From: Couchioplanes azureus
GTDB taxonomy: Bacteria > Actinomycetota > Actinomycetes > Mycobacteriales > Micromonosporaceae
Length of the DNA stretch: 64,000 nt
Direction: 5' to 3'
Assembly: GCF_014648355.1 (NCBI RefSeq)
Contig: NZ_BMQY01000001.1
Span: 918,392 to 982,391 of the forward strand
This document shows positions 36,786 to 44,657 of this stretch, one piece after another; position 1 is the stretch's first letter; the number at the start of each line of letters is the position of its first letter. The notes beneath the pieces are model-generated. The model was not told the origin of the DNA and made no database searches. It saw only the letters and a program-made list of their open reading frames with translations. The translations under genes and the position numbers were made by a program.

Positions 36786-36977
36786 TCAGGCCGGGTCGTA
36801 GGAGGACGTGCTGCACGCGCTGGTGCTGCAGGTGCTGCCGCAGCCGTCGCTCGTGCTGCACATCATGATCACCAGCGGCGTGGACGACTCGATCACGCGC
36901 ATGTCCAGCTCGAAGTCGTCGTCGTCCGTGACGACCGTGTCGGCCGGGCCATCGAGGACCGCGCTCTGCGGAGCCAT
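36786..36977 (-). CDS. FxLD-family class I lanthipeptide precursor
   Basis: A 63-residue peptide. AAGGAGAG precedes ATG 36977. The leader contains an acidic run and the family motif FELD (residues 22-25), followed by MRVIES. The probable core begins near residue 31 and has four Cys (C40, C46, C50, C55) among about 15 Ser/Thr, in short STS-C blocks, plus Asp44-Gly45. LanB follows 80 bp downstream; an FxLD-system methyltransferase gene ends 67 bp upstream. Several thioether rings are expected. The cleavage site and ring pattern cannot be read from sequence. Confidence 0.9.
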   Translation of the reverse strand: MAPQSAVLDGPADTVVTDDDDFELDMRVIESSTPLVIMMCSTSDGCGSTCSTSACSTSSYDPA

Positions 36978-37044
36978 CGAGATCACTCTCCTTGCATAAA
37001 AAGGGGTTGGGTTCTTGCCACCTGAATCGCGCCGACTGAAGTGC

Positions 37045-38667
37045 TCAGCCGCGCGCGGGCCAGGAGATCGTGAGGACGCCGTGCGTCTTGTCCATGACAG
37101 CGACATCTGCCGAACGGAGAGATTTCTCCGTGCCGGACGGCCAGTAGGTGAAGCTCGGGTCGCGGTGCCGACCGTCGCGGTCCCACGCCTTGATCTGCTC
37201 GACCATCGCCATTGCGGCCAGCTCACCGTCACGGCCGTACGCGCTGGCACCGAACTCGACGCCGCCCCCGTCCAGCGCCGGACGAACCGCGAGATACGCG
37301 AACGCCGAGCCTCGCACAACACCGAACGGGAACCACTTGCCGTACTCGGCCGCCAGCTCCGTGCCCTCGTCCACCGCCAGCAGGCAGAACCCGGGCAGGT
37401 ACCACGCGAACCACAGATGCAGGTCGGCGAACGACACCCCGTGCGGGATCGTCACCCCCGACCACACCTGCACGCGATCGGTAGCGAGCACGCTGTCGAG
37501 CGCGCTCATGTCCTGCGGCGCCCCAGAGTCGAACCGCAGCTTCACCTGCTTGCCGTTGGCGTCCGGTAGCAAGAACACCCGCTCCGGGTGCTGCCCGATC
37601 CCCTGCATGGGCACGAAGCCGGCCACCTCAGTCGAGGTGCTGGCGAGGGCCTCACCGTCGAATCGGAAGCCGATCGTGCGGGTGACTCCGTTCATGATCA
37701 GCGGCAAGACGAGCACACCGCCGTCCTTCAACTGCTCCAGCCATGCGGGCGCGATGTCCCAGGCGCCCACCGTGACGATGATCGCGTCGAACGGGCCTTC
37801 GCCCGGTAGTCCCTCAGCCGCATCGGCGGCGATGACCCGCACCCGCTTGCCGTAGCCGGCCTCGTCCAGCAGCCGGGCCGCGCGGTCGGTGACCTCCGAG
37901 TCGATGTCCACGCTCAGCACGTGGCCTTCCGGACCGACGATCTCCGCGATCATCGCCGCGTTGAGACCTCCCGACCCCACCTCCAGCACCGACATGCCCG
38001 GCTGGAGTTCGGCCTGCTCCAGCATCCGAGCCTGGATGTACGCGGCCGAGACCGACGACAGGGCCACGCCGTGCGCATCGCGCTTGGTCACCACCGAGTT
38101 GTCCACGCCGTACGCGACCTCCAGCGGCGTGTCAGCCGGGAGGAACCGTTCCCGGGCCACGGCACGGACGGCCGCCTCCACCGCAGCGCTGGTGATCTTC
38201 CCGTCGGCGCGAAGCCTTTCCACAAGCGCTGAGCGCAACTCGCCCGCAGGGTCAGTGCGGAGGCTTTCCCTAGGGCTGGCAGCCGTATGGGTTCGGTGGT
38301 CGTCGTCGTGAGACTCAGTGGCTGGTTCGGTCACAGGGATTCCCTTCGTTACTGACACGTCTTGCACTACGTTCTGGGAGTTCATCAAGGCAATCGCGGC
38401 GGGCCGGCGCGTTGGCGAACCTTGCAATGTGCTCAACGGCTCCGGGCTGCACCGCGCCAGGAGGGCGTCAGCCCATCGAGCTGACAAACACGGATGCAAC
38501 GCCAGCCGACCCCACGCGGCAAGGCACTCGCCGCAAAACCCGTCCTCGTTCGTGTGGGCCGCTGCGACGGCGGTGGCTTGCGCCATCACAGCGCTCAGTG
38601 ACGGATCAGCCGAGATGCCCGGCTCGCTGAGGATTTGGGTGGGTCGCTCGACCGTGCTGATCTGCAT
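37045..38667 (-). CDS. FxLD-system methyltransferase (protein L-isoaspartyl O-methyltransferase-like) with Cys-rich N-terminal extension
   Basis: A 540-residue open frame. Residues from about 110 to the end are a PIMT-like enzyme: RERFLPADTPLEVAYG, SVSAAYIQARMLEQAEL, the SAM motif VLEVGSGGLNAAMI (about 225) and VIAADAAEGLPGEGPFDAIIV, then a family-specific C-terminal half. It probably methylates an Asp of the lanthipeptide. The first about 80 residues form another unit, FCGECLAAWGRLALHPC then RWADALLARC, a likely zinc-binding element. GGGAGGTGG precedes ATG 38667; an internal GTG at 38334, after GAAGGGAAT, could start the enzyme alone. Fusion or overlapping starts remain open. Confidence 0.82.
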   Translation of the reverse strand: MQISTVERPTQILSEPGISADPSLSAVMAQATAVAAAHTNEDGFCGECLAAWGRLALHPCLSARWADALLARCSPEPLSTLQGSPTRRPAAIALMNSQNVVQDVSVTKGIPVTEPATESHDDDHRTHTAASPRESLRTDPAGELRSALVERLRADGKITSAAVEAAVRAVARERFLPADTPLEVAYGVDNSVVTKRDAHGVALSSVSAAYIQARMLEQAELQPGMSVLEVGSGGLNAAMIAEIVGPEGHVLSVDIDSEVTDRAARLLDEAGYGKRVRVIAADAAEGLPGEGPFDAIIVTVGAWDIAPAWLEQLKDGGVLVLPLIMNGVTRTIGFRFDGEALASTSTEVAGFVPMQGIGQHPERVFLLPDANGKQVKLRFDSGAPQDMSALDSVLATDRVQVWSGVTIPHGVSFADLHLWFAWYLPGFCLLAVDEGTELAAEYGKWFPFGVVRGSAFAYLAVRPALDGGGVEFGASAYGRDGELAAMAMVEQIKAWDRDGRHRDPSFTYWPSGTEKSLRSADVAVMDKTHGVLTISWPARG

Positions 38668-38700
38668 ATCAGGACCACCTCCCTGTCGGACCGGCTGTTG

Positions 38701-38940
38701 CTATTGGCGCGCCGGGCGAAGGCCGGCGACCTGCACGAAGATCTTTCGGCGTTCGATCGCCATTCCATCTCCGTCCATTTGGTAGCCGTCCAGCCAGCAC
38801 CAGCCCTCGTACGTCGGCTTGTCGTCCACTCGGATCACTCGAAAGTTGAAGCCGATGGCAAACTGAACGCTGGCCGCTCGGCTGACATGCACCATGTCGC
38901 CTGCGCGGAGCCTCCGAGGGCCTTGCTGGTCGCCTGGCAT
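38701..38940 (-). CDS. Small conserved-looking protein, function unknown
   Basis: A 79-residue protein from ATG 38940 (GAGGTGCG upstream): LRAGDMVHVSRAASVQF, FRVIRVDDKPTYEGWCWLDGYQMD and AIERRKIFVQVAGL. I recall similar small proteins in actinobacterial mobile elements but no function. It sits 33 bp upstream of the FxLD methyltransferase and 11 bp downstream of another small gene in one leftward operon. Confidence 0.65.
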   Translation of the reverse strand: MPGDQQGPRRLRAGDMVHVSRAASVQFAIGFNFRVIRVDDKPTYEGWCWLDGYQMDGDGMAIERRKIFVQVAGLRPARQ

Positions 38941-38951
38941 CCCGACGCACC

Positions 38952-39200
38952 TCAACCCACCCTTGTGAACAGGGCGCGTGCATCTACTCGCCGCGCTTTG
39001 ATCAGTTCTGGGCGGCTCGCACCGGGCGTCCGTTGAGGTAGTCGATGCGAGAGCTTGAAGACGTTCATGGCCTGCTCGTATTCATGGCACGGTCCCGGGA
39101 GTTCGCAGGTCACGCACAATCCGGTGCCGCTGGAAGTCAGGTGCCGCTGCAACGCCGCTTGCGCGCAGTCAATCTGCTCGCCTCCCGGATACGTCGTCAC
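38952..39200 (-). CDS. Small CxxC protein, first gene of the lanthipeptide operon
   Basis: An 82-residue protein from ATG 39200 with TAGGGAGCA upstream. It has a compact Cys motif, LCVTCELPGPCHEYEQAMNVF, that may bind zinc, and a basic C terminus. It is the first gene of the leftward series running to 30373 and lies divergent from the HTH regulator at 39584. Function unknown; it could be an element-borne regulator. Confidence 0.6.
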   Translation of the reverse strand: MTTYPGGEQIDCAQAALQRHLTSSGTGLCVTCELPGPCHEYEQAMNVFKLSHRLPQRTPGASRPELIKARRVDARALFTRVG

Positions 39201-39583
39201 ATTTGCTCCCTACCCGAAGGGGACCGGGCGCATCGCGTAAGCATCAGCGACGGGGGTCGCGGTGCGATGCGATGCGCCCGATCCGTCACCCACCGCCCCG
39301 GCTCGCTAGCACAGAACGGCGGGGAGTCAGCCTGAATCGTGGTGTGGCCGTACAAACGCGGCCCGGTCGGACCCTAGGGTCACCAGTAGCCGTGTCATCA
39401 CAGAGTGGATCGACAGGTCGCCGCGTTTCGACGGCGCGCTAGTCGCGGATTCCGCATCTTTGTCGCGCGTATGTCGCGTTCATGCGTCGCCTGGCGCGTC
39501 ACTAATGTTGATCAGGGCTGATGGGCTACGGCGCCGTTACCCTGTGGACACCCCGGACGTGCGTTGGCTGAAGGACGGGAACT
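39201..39583. promoter_or_regulatory. Divergent promoter region of the lanthipeptide operon and its regulator
   Basis: These 383 bases hold no supported gene. They separate the leftward operon from the rightward HTH regulator and should contain both promoters. TGTCGCG occurs twice at about 39461-39478, and the region is less GC-rich than its surroundings. Confidence 0.45.
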
Positions 39584-40987
39584 GTGACCACGCTGTTGAA
39601 GGCACTGCTGCGCGAGCGGCACTGGCAGAAGTACGTAACTTTCTGCAAGGAGTGGGACCGGGTCGCCACCCAGCTCGATCCCGACCTCGTCGGCGCCTAC
39701 CCCAGCCGATCTCAACTCGCCCGATGGCTGGCCGGGGACCTTAAGGGCCTGCCTCACCCGGACGCATGTCGCATCCTTGAAGGGCTCTTCCCTGGCCTCG
39801 CCGCGCCACAGCTTTTCGCCAGCGGCTCTACGACTACGGTCCTCAGCCTCTCCGGGCAACCATCGATCCTTGTGACGCCACCGACTTCGGCGCCGGCGCC
39901 CGGTCGCAGCGACGTACCGTCAGAGGAGGTGCTCGCCAAGAAGGCGCACTCTACTGTTGACGGCACCCTAGGCGAGGAGATCGCTATGGCTGCGGAGGAG
40001 TCGGCGCGTTTCGTGCGCCGAGCGCGTGGCGCTGTGAATCAGGACGTACTTGATCAGCTAGACGACGATGTCCAGCAGATGGCGCGTGACTACCTGGCTC
40101 GGCCGCCATACATGATGTTCCGGCCTCTGGCACGACTACGGACGGAAGTTTTTGAGCTGCTTGAGGAGCGGCAACGACCGACGGTACTCCCGGGCCTCTA
40201 CCGGGTCGCTGGCCAACTTTGCGCTCTACTGGCGCACGCGTGCGCGGATCTTGGTCAGGCGTATGCCGCCGACACCCATACCCGTACCGCGTGGTTATGC
40301 GCGGATCTTGCCGAGAACAATCCGCTCCGCGCGTATGTCCGCTGGGTGCAGTCAAACGTCGCCTACTGGAACGGCGACTACCGGCGCGCCGCTGAGCACG
40401 CTCACAGCGGCCAACGCTACGCCACCATGGGCACCAGCCTGCTTCGGCTAGCTAGCCAAGAAGCGCGAGCCCACGCCGCCGCAGCAGATCATAAGGCGGC
40501 GGACGCGGCGTTGGGCACGGCGCAGGCGGCGCGAGCCCATCTCGGCCCAGGAGACGATGAGCCGGGCGGAGTTTTTCGATTCGCCCCGGGTAAAGCGGCC
40601 TACTACGCAAGTGAGGTTCGCTTGGCGTTGGGCGGCAAGGAGAACTACCGACAGGCCGCGACTGACGCACAGCAAGCCTTGGAACTCTTTGCCGCCCAAC
40701 CGGAGTCGGATCACTGTCCGGAGTTCTTCGCTGCCGCGCAACTCGATCTCGTAGCGGCCCATCTTGCGCAAGATGATCTCAACGGCGCGGAGGAGCACCT
40801 GCTTCCCGTCTTCGCCCTACCCACAGAGAGCCGCACGCTCCCGGTGGTGAAGCGAGTTGCAACGACAGACCACGCCTTGGCCAGCCAACGCTTCGCCAAC
40901 GCCGCCCTCGCTGTCGAGCTGCGCGAACGCATCCACCTATTCTGCGCCTACACGGCAACCCGTGAGTTGCCTGCACTACCCCACTGA
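39584..40987 (+). CDS. HTH regulator with C-terminal TPR-like region
   Basis: A 467-residue protein from GTG 39584. The first about 75 residues (TLLKALLRERHWQKYVTF, YPSRSQLARWLAGDLKGLPHPDACRILEGLFPG) form an XRE-like helix-turn-helix as in many actinobacterial element regulators. A Ser/Pro linker follows, then from about 130 to the end helical repeats (VAGQLCALLAHACADLGQAYAADTHTRTAW, DYRRAAEHAHSGQRYA, NYRRAATDAQQAL-like). This is the layout of peptide- or partner-sensing regulators. It is transcribed divergently from the lanthipeptide operon and probably controls it; this is inference from position. Confidence 0.75.
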   Translation: MTTLLKALLRERHWQKYVTFCKEWDRVATQLDPDLVGAYPSRSQLARWLAGDLKGLPHPDACRILEGLFPGLAAPQLFASGSTTTVLSLSGQPSILVTPPTSAPAPGRSDVPSEEVLAKKAHSTVDGTLGEEIAMAAEESARFVRRARGAVNQDVLDQLDDDVQQMARDYLARPPYMMFRPLARLRTEVFELLEERQRPTVLPGLYRVAGQLCALLAHACADLGQAYAADTHTRTAWLCADLAENNPLRAYVRWVQSNVAYWNGDYRRAAEHAHSGQRYATMGTSLLRLASQEARAHAAAADHKAADAALGTAQAARAHLGPGDDEPGGVFRFAPGKAAYYASEVRLALGGKENYRQAATDAQQALELFAAQPESDHCPEFFAAAQLDLVAAHLAQDDLNGAEEHLLPVFALPTESRTLPVVKRVATTDHALASQRFANAALAVELRERIHLFCAYTATRELPALPH

Positions 40988-41011
40988 CACCGACCCTGGA
41001 GGCATGGCAGC

Positions 41012-41509
41012 GTGGCCCTTCAAGTAGCCGTATGCGGACCCCGGTACTGCACCGACGAGGACGCCAAGCGTGCTCGACGCGTCGGGGAGCTGCTCGCCGA
41101 GCAAGGCGCGGTGATCGTCTGCGGCGGAGGGGTCGGTGTCATGGCTGCCGTGGCGGAGGGCGCCCGAACCAAAGGCGGCCTGGTCATTGGCATCCGACCC
41201 AACGGCAGCAAGGAGGGCGCGTCGCCCGACCTGTCGGCGACCATCGTCACCAACATGGGGGAAGCGCGGAACGCCATCATCGTCTGGAGCGCAGATGCAG
41301 TCATCAGCATCGGCGGCTCCTGGGGCACCCTCAGCGAGGTCGCCCTCGCTATGCGGCGCGGTGATGTTCCGGTGGTGGCGCTCGGTGGCTGGAGAGTCGT
41401 GCAAGCGGACGGGGAAACCGTCCCTGGCATTCGCTATGTAGACACACCCGCAGACGCTGTGGCGGCAGCAATTAGCGCCGCGCAAGAAGCACCGAAGACG
41501 ACTGCATAA
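41012..41509 (+). CDS. SLOG-superfamily protein (TIGR00725-like, LOG/lysine decarboxylase fold)
   Basis: A 165-residue Rossmann-like protein: VAVCGPRYCTDEDAKRARRVGELLAEQGAVIVCGGGVGVMAAVAEGA, then VTNMGEARNAIIVWSADAVISIGGSWGTLSEVALAM. The GGxxGxM and GGxxGTLxE motifs are the nucleotide-binding signature of the LOG/TIGR00725 group. It probably binds or hydrolyses a nucleotide-derived ligand. The gene starts 24 bp after the HTH-TPR regulator and may be co-transcribed with it. Its biological role is unknown. Confidence 0.85.
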   Translation: MALQVAVCGPRYCTDEDAKRARRVGELLAEQGAVIVCGGGVGVMAAVAEGARTKGGLVIGIRPNGSKEGASPDLSATIVTNMGEARNAIIVWSADAVISIGGSWGTLSEVALAMRRGDVPVVALGGWRVVQADGETVPGIRYVDTPADAVAAAISAAQEAPKTTA

Positions 41510-41539
41510 CCAGATGCCGAACATCACTCACGAGTGCGA

Positions 41540-42202
41540 CTACATTCCGTGTGCGACGACGCTACCGAGCCATGCCACCAGAAACGCCGGCCCCATCGGC
41601 GTCACTCGACCTGCGCCTCGAAGCTTGCTCACGAGGACAACGGCAGGCTGGATAAGGAAGGCACCGAGGACACCGGCCGCCGCGGCCTGCCAGCTCAACC
41701 AGCCGAGGCTTAATGCGACGACGCCCGCCAAGGCCACGTCGCCTAGCCCGAGCTGTCCCGGCAGTGACAGAGCCAGGATCAGCAACGCGACGACCGTCAC
41801 CGAGCCAGCGGTGAGCGCCCGCAGTACTGGAACCGAACTTCCGCCCATGACGACGGGCAGGGTAAAGCAGATCGTGCACGCCGCCGCCAGCGTGCCAGTG
41901 AGGGCGTACGGGAGCCGGTGACGCCGTAGGTCGGTGATCGCCAAGCCCACCCCAAGCACGGCAAAGGTCCAGAACGCGGGCAGTGTCAGCGATAGCGGGA
42001 GGCAGACCGCGACCAGCCCGGCCGCCGCACCAGTCAAGGCCGAGACGACTGCGACAGTCGTCGGGCGCGCTGGCGCGCCGCGCCACCACCGTTCAGGTAC
42101 CCGGACGCTGCCGCGTTCTGGTGCCGAGTACGCGATGGCGGCGATGGGGACACCAGCGAGCGCGCCAGCGACGGCGATGCCGCTCGCGGCAAGAGCGTTC
42201 AT
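41540..42202 (-). CDS. A24-type prepilin peptidase-like membrane protein
   Basis: A 220-residue polytopic protein with seven or so hydrophobic segments. The two catalytic aspartates of A24 aspartyl proteases are in ITDLRRHRLPYALTG and in the GxGD motif LGLGDVALAG. The N-terminal methylase region of full-length PilD is absent, as in the short actinobacterial form. It would cleave type IV prepilin-like signal peptides at the membrane, but no pilin gene is present nearby. It is convergent with the SLOG gene. Confidence 0.85.
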   Translation of the reverse strand: MNALAASGIAVAGALAGVPIAAIAYSAPERGSVRVPERWWRGAPARPTTVAVVSALTGAAAGLVAVCLPLSLTLPAFWTFAVLGVGLAITDLRRHRLPYALTGTLAAACTICFTLPVVMGGSSVPVLRALTAGSVTVVALLILALSLPGQLGLGDVALAGVVALSLGWLSWQAAAAGVLGAFLIQPAVVLVSKLRGAGRVTPMGPAFLVAWLGSVVAHGM

Positions 42203-42205
42203 CGG

Positions 42206-42538
42206 CTACCGGTCGTCCTCGTCGCGGTCGTCGGTGCGGTGTTCCCGGGTCCACCGTTCGAGTTCGGCGAGCAGGTCGACCAGTTCTGTGCCGGCGATGG
42301 TGAGGCGGTAGTCGGCGGTGTCCGCTTCCTGATGGTGCTCAACCAGCCCTTCCTCCTGGAGGTGGGTCAGCGTGCGGGTCAGGGTGCGGGCGTGGACGAC
42401 CTCCAGGCTTGTCTGTGACACAGCATGATGCAGCCTGGAGTATCGGAGCGGTCCGTCTCGGAGAGCGGTCAGGATGGCCAGGTTCAGCTTCCGCCTGGTG
42501 ATGTTGGTCGAGGAGTGCATCGCTCTGATGGCCGGCAT
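42206..42538 (-). CDS. Winged-helix transcriptional regulator (HxlR-like)
   Basis: A protein of about 110 residues with RRKLNLAILTALRDGPLRYSRLHHAV, a recognition helix region LEVVHARTLTRTLTHLQEEGLVEHHQ and the wing DYRLTIAGTELVDLL. This is the HxlR/MarR-type winged helix that binds DNA as a dimer. The start may be ATG 42538 or ATG 42520. It lies 3 bp upstream of the prepilin-peptidase gene on the same strand and divergent from the xis-int genes, so it could control either. Confidence 0.75.
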   Translation of the reverse strand: MPAIRAMHSSTNITRRKLNLAILTALRDGPLRYSRLHHAVSQTSLEVVHARTLTRTLTHLQEEGLVEHHQEADTADYRLTIAGTELVDLLAELERWTREHRTDDRDEDDR

Positions 42539-42980
42539 CCGCAACGGCCTCCTCGTACCGCGGGCGTCGTTCTTCCAGATCAAGAACGTTGGAGACGCCA
42601 TCGCCGCCGGAGACCCGCAATGGCTGACCCAGCACGAGGACGTCATCATCCTTCGACTCGGCCAGCCGCAGGACTCCGCAGACACAGAGCCCGTCGGCGT
42701 CAACGCCCACACCGACCACTGGCTTGATGCCTTCACCCCCGCACGCGTGGATCGACGCGCACACCCGGCGCACCCCGGACATGCCAACCCCGGCCGCAGC
42801 GCCCCCGACACCCGGCCCTACCCGGGTCGGGACACTGAAAGGACAGCCGATCCGTGCCCGCCCTATCCACACCCCATCGCCGGGGCCGTACGGCCCGACA
42901 CCACCACCCATCGGCGGCATACCGATCCCGACGGGCCGTGTCCGCCTACCGGTACGCCCGACACGGCAGGTTCGCGATGA
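42528..42980 (+). CDS. Uncertain protein coupled to the excisionase gene
   Basis: A 150-codon frame from ATG 42528. The first about 65 residues look protein-like (ASFFQIKNVGDAIAAGDPQWLT, DVIILRLGQPQDSADTEPVGVNAHTDHW); the rest is Pro/His/Arg-rich and could be non-coding. Its TGA overlaps the ATG of the excisionase gene (42977-42980), which supports translation. It also overlaps the 5' end of the winged-helix gene on the other strand. I do not recognise a family. Confidence 0.35.
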   Translation: MAGIRNGLLVPRASFFQIKNVGDAIAAGDPQWLTQHEDVIILRLGQPQDSADTEPVGVNAHTDHWLDAFTPARVDRRAHPAHPGHANPGRSAPDTRPYPGRDTERTADPCPPYPHPIAGAVRPDTTTHRRHTDPDGPCPPTGTPDTAGSR

Positions 42981-43186
42981 GCGCCTCGACCGTCGCCGAG
43001 TGGCGGCCCGACCCTCTCCTGACCGTCGATGACGTCGCGGCCTGGCTGGGCAAGCCGAAAAACACCCTCTACGCCTGGCACAGCCGAGGCAAGGGACCGC
43101 GCGCCATCCGAGTCGGCAACACCCTGCGCTACCGGCGTAGCGAGGTAGACCGCTGGCTCGACTCCCACACCGACCCGGAGCGCTGA
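42977..43186 (+). CDS. xis: Excisionase (MerR-like HTH, Xis)
   Basis: A 69-residue helix-turn-helix protein: LLTVDDVAAWLGKPKNTLYAWHSRGKGP, then IRVGNTLRYRRSEVDRWLDSH, the standard pattern of AICE/phage excisionases. It bends DNA near the att sites to direct the integrase to excision. It ends 3 bp before the integrase start, so the two are coupled. Upstream in-frame starts exist, but ATG 42977 gives the family length. Confidence 0.88.
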   Translation: MSASTVAEWRPDPLLTVDDVAAWLGKPKNTLYAWHSRGKGPRAIRVGNTLRYRRSEVDRWLDSHTDPER

Positions 43187-43189
43187 GCC

Positions 43190-44371
43190 ATGGCCCGACC
43201 TCCACTACCCGTCGGCACTTGGGGCAAGATCCGCACGGAGCAGCTCGGCCCCAACCGGCACTGTGCCCGAGCTCGATTCCGCGACTACGACGGCACAACG
43301 CGCGACGTCGAGGCCATCGGCACCACCGGCCCGGCCGCCATTCGAGCACTACAGGTCAAGCTGAGGGACCGTGTTGCCCCCAACGACGACGAGATCACCA
43401 GAGAAACCCACATCAGCACACTCGCCGACCTCTGGCTGGACGACATCATCGCTGCGGGAGAAGTTACGCCACAGACCATCAGCCGGTACGAGATCAGCGT
43501 CCGCGTCTCGATCGTGCCTGCGCTCGGCAAACTACGCATCCGAGAGGCTGGCGCCGGGCGTCTCGACAAGTTCCTACGAGAGGTCGCCAAGGACCGGCCG
43601 GCAGCAGCCAGAGGCGCCAAGGTCGCCCTCCGCCAGATGTTCGCCTTGGCAGTACGCCGAGGGGCGCTGACGACCAACCCTGTCCGCGAAACTGGCCGAC
43701 TACGTAACCCCAGGCGCAAGGTCGTCGTCGCCCTTGACCACGAGCAATTAAACGGCGTCCGCTCGGCCATCCGCGAGTGGCAGAAGCCCACCCCCGGCAA
43801 GAGCGGACCTCGGCCGACCGGCGATCTGGCCGACATCGTCGATCTCATGCTCGCCACCGGCGCCCGCATCGGCGAGATCCTGGCCCTGCGGTGGGAAGAC
43901 CTGGACCTCGCCGACGAACGCCCTACCCTGACCATCTGCGGCACCATCGTCTACGTCAAAGGCAAGGGCTTCTACAGACAGGAATGGACGAAGACCGACG
44001 CCGGTTTCCGAAGCACCGTCCTGCCCCGGTTCGCGGTCGGGATGCTGATGGCACGCAAGCTCACCGCCAACGCCAACCCCAACGATGCGATCTTCGCCTC
44101 TCGGCGCGGCACCTGGCTATCCCCCCAGAACTTCCGCCGCCAGTGGCGCCGAGTACGCGCCGAGACCGGGCTCGAATGGGTCACCCCACACACCTTCCGC
44201 AAGACCGTCGCAACCCTCATCGACAAGGAGGCCGACACCGACAGCGCCGCCGCGCAGCTCGGACACGGAAGCAAAGAGGTCACAAAGAAGCACTACATCG
44301 TCAAGCCCGCGCTCGCACCGGACAACTCCGCGATCCTTGAACAGCTCGGCGACCGGCGGGCGACCGGGTAG
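43190..44371 (+). CDS. int: Tyrosine recombinase / integrase
   Basis: A 393-residue tyrosine integrase with an N-terminal arm-binding region, a core-binding SAM-like domain (about residues 75-165) and the catalytic domain. The catalytic residues are Arg in ATGARIGEILALRWEDL (about 226), the HxxR in TPHTFRKTVATL (about 334-337), His359 in LGHGSKEVT and the nucleophile Tyr369 in KKHYIV. It would cut and join att sites, here most likely the tRNA-Thr repeats at 17090 and 58168. It is full length and paired with xis. Its place mid-island, rather than at an end, is odd. Confidence 0.93.
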   Translation: MARPPLPVGTWGKIRTEQLGPNRHCARARFRDYDGTTRDVEAIGTTGPAAIRALQVKLRDRVAPNDDEITRETHISTLADLWLDDIIAAGEVTPQTISRYEISVRVSIVPALGKLRIREAGAGRLDKFLREVAKDRPAAARGAKVALRQMFALAVRRGALTTNPVRETGRLRNPRRKVVVALDHEQLNGVRSAIREWQKPTPGKSGPRPTGDLADIVDLMLATGARIGEILALRWEDLDLADERPTLTICGTIVYVKGKGFYRQEWTKTDAGFRSTVLPRFAVGMLMARKLTANANPNDAIFASRRGTWLSPQNFRRQWRRVRAETGLEWVTPHTFRKTVATLIDKEADTDSAAAQLGHGSKEVTKKHYIVKPALAPDNSAILEQLGDRRATG

Positions 44372-44467
44372 ACGAGACGCCACGCGCGCAAGATCACCGG
44401 TCACAGGGCGCCGCACGTAAGGAATGACCCGCCTCTCCGGTACCGGCCCATCAAAACAACAAGCAGT

Positions 44468-44500
44468 TCTGATGCCCCGACCACGGGTCGGGGCATCAGA
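44468..44500 (+). terminator. Terminator hairpin after the integrase gene
   Basis: A 15-bp perfect stem, TCTGATGCCCCGACC against its complement, with a 3-nt loop lies about 97 bp after the integrase stop. No T-run follows. It could stop transcription from both directions. Confidence 0.65.
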
Positions 44501-44657
44501 CTGTCCGGGCGAGCGGGCGCCGCAACCCGCGACCTCCGATGAAATCTGCCTGAACCTCATGGATGTCTGCGGTCACCCACTTGGTGGAGGAGCCCGTGGG
44601 CTGACCGCAGATCCGACGACAAGGTAAAGGGGAGAACTCGCCAACTAGTCCATTGGT

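Noticed and set aside
36786..36977. Thiopeptide precursor instead of a lanthipeptide
   Set aside because: A LanC cyclase is present and no YcaO or dehydrogenase for azoles is in the cluster. The FxLD leader and Ser/Thr/Cys core fit a lanthipeptide.
44372..44657. Another att site beside the integrase
   Set aside because: I looked for a copy of the tRNA-Thr 3' end or another repeat after the integrase and found only a terminator hairpin.
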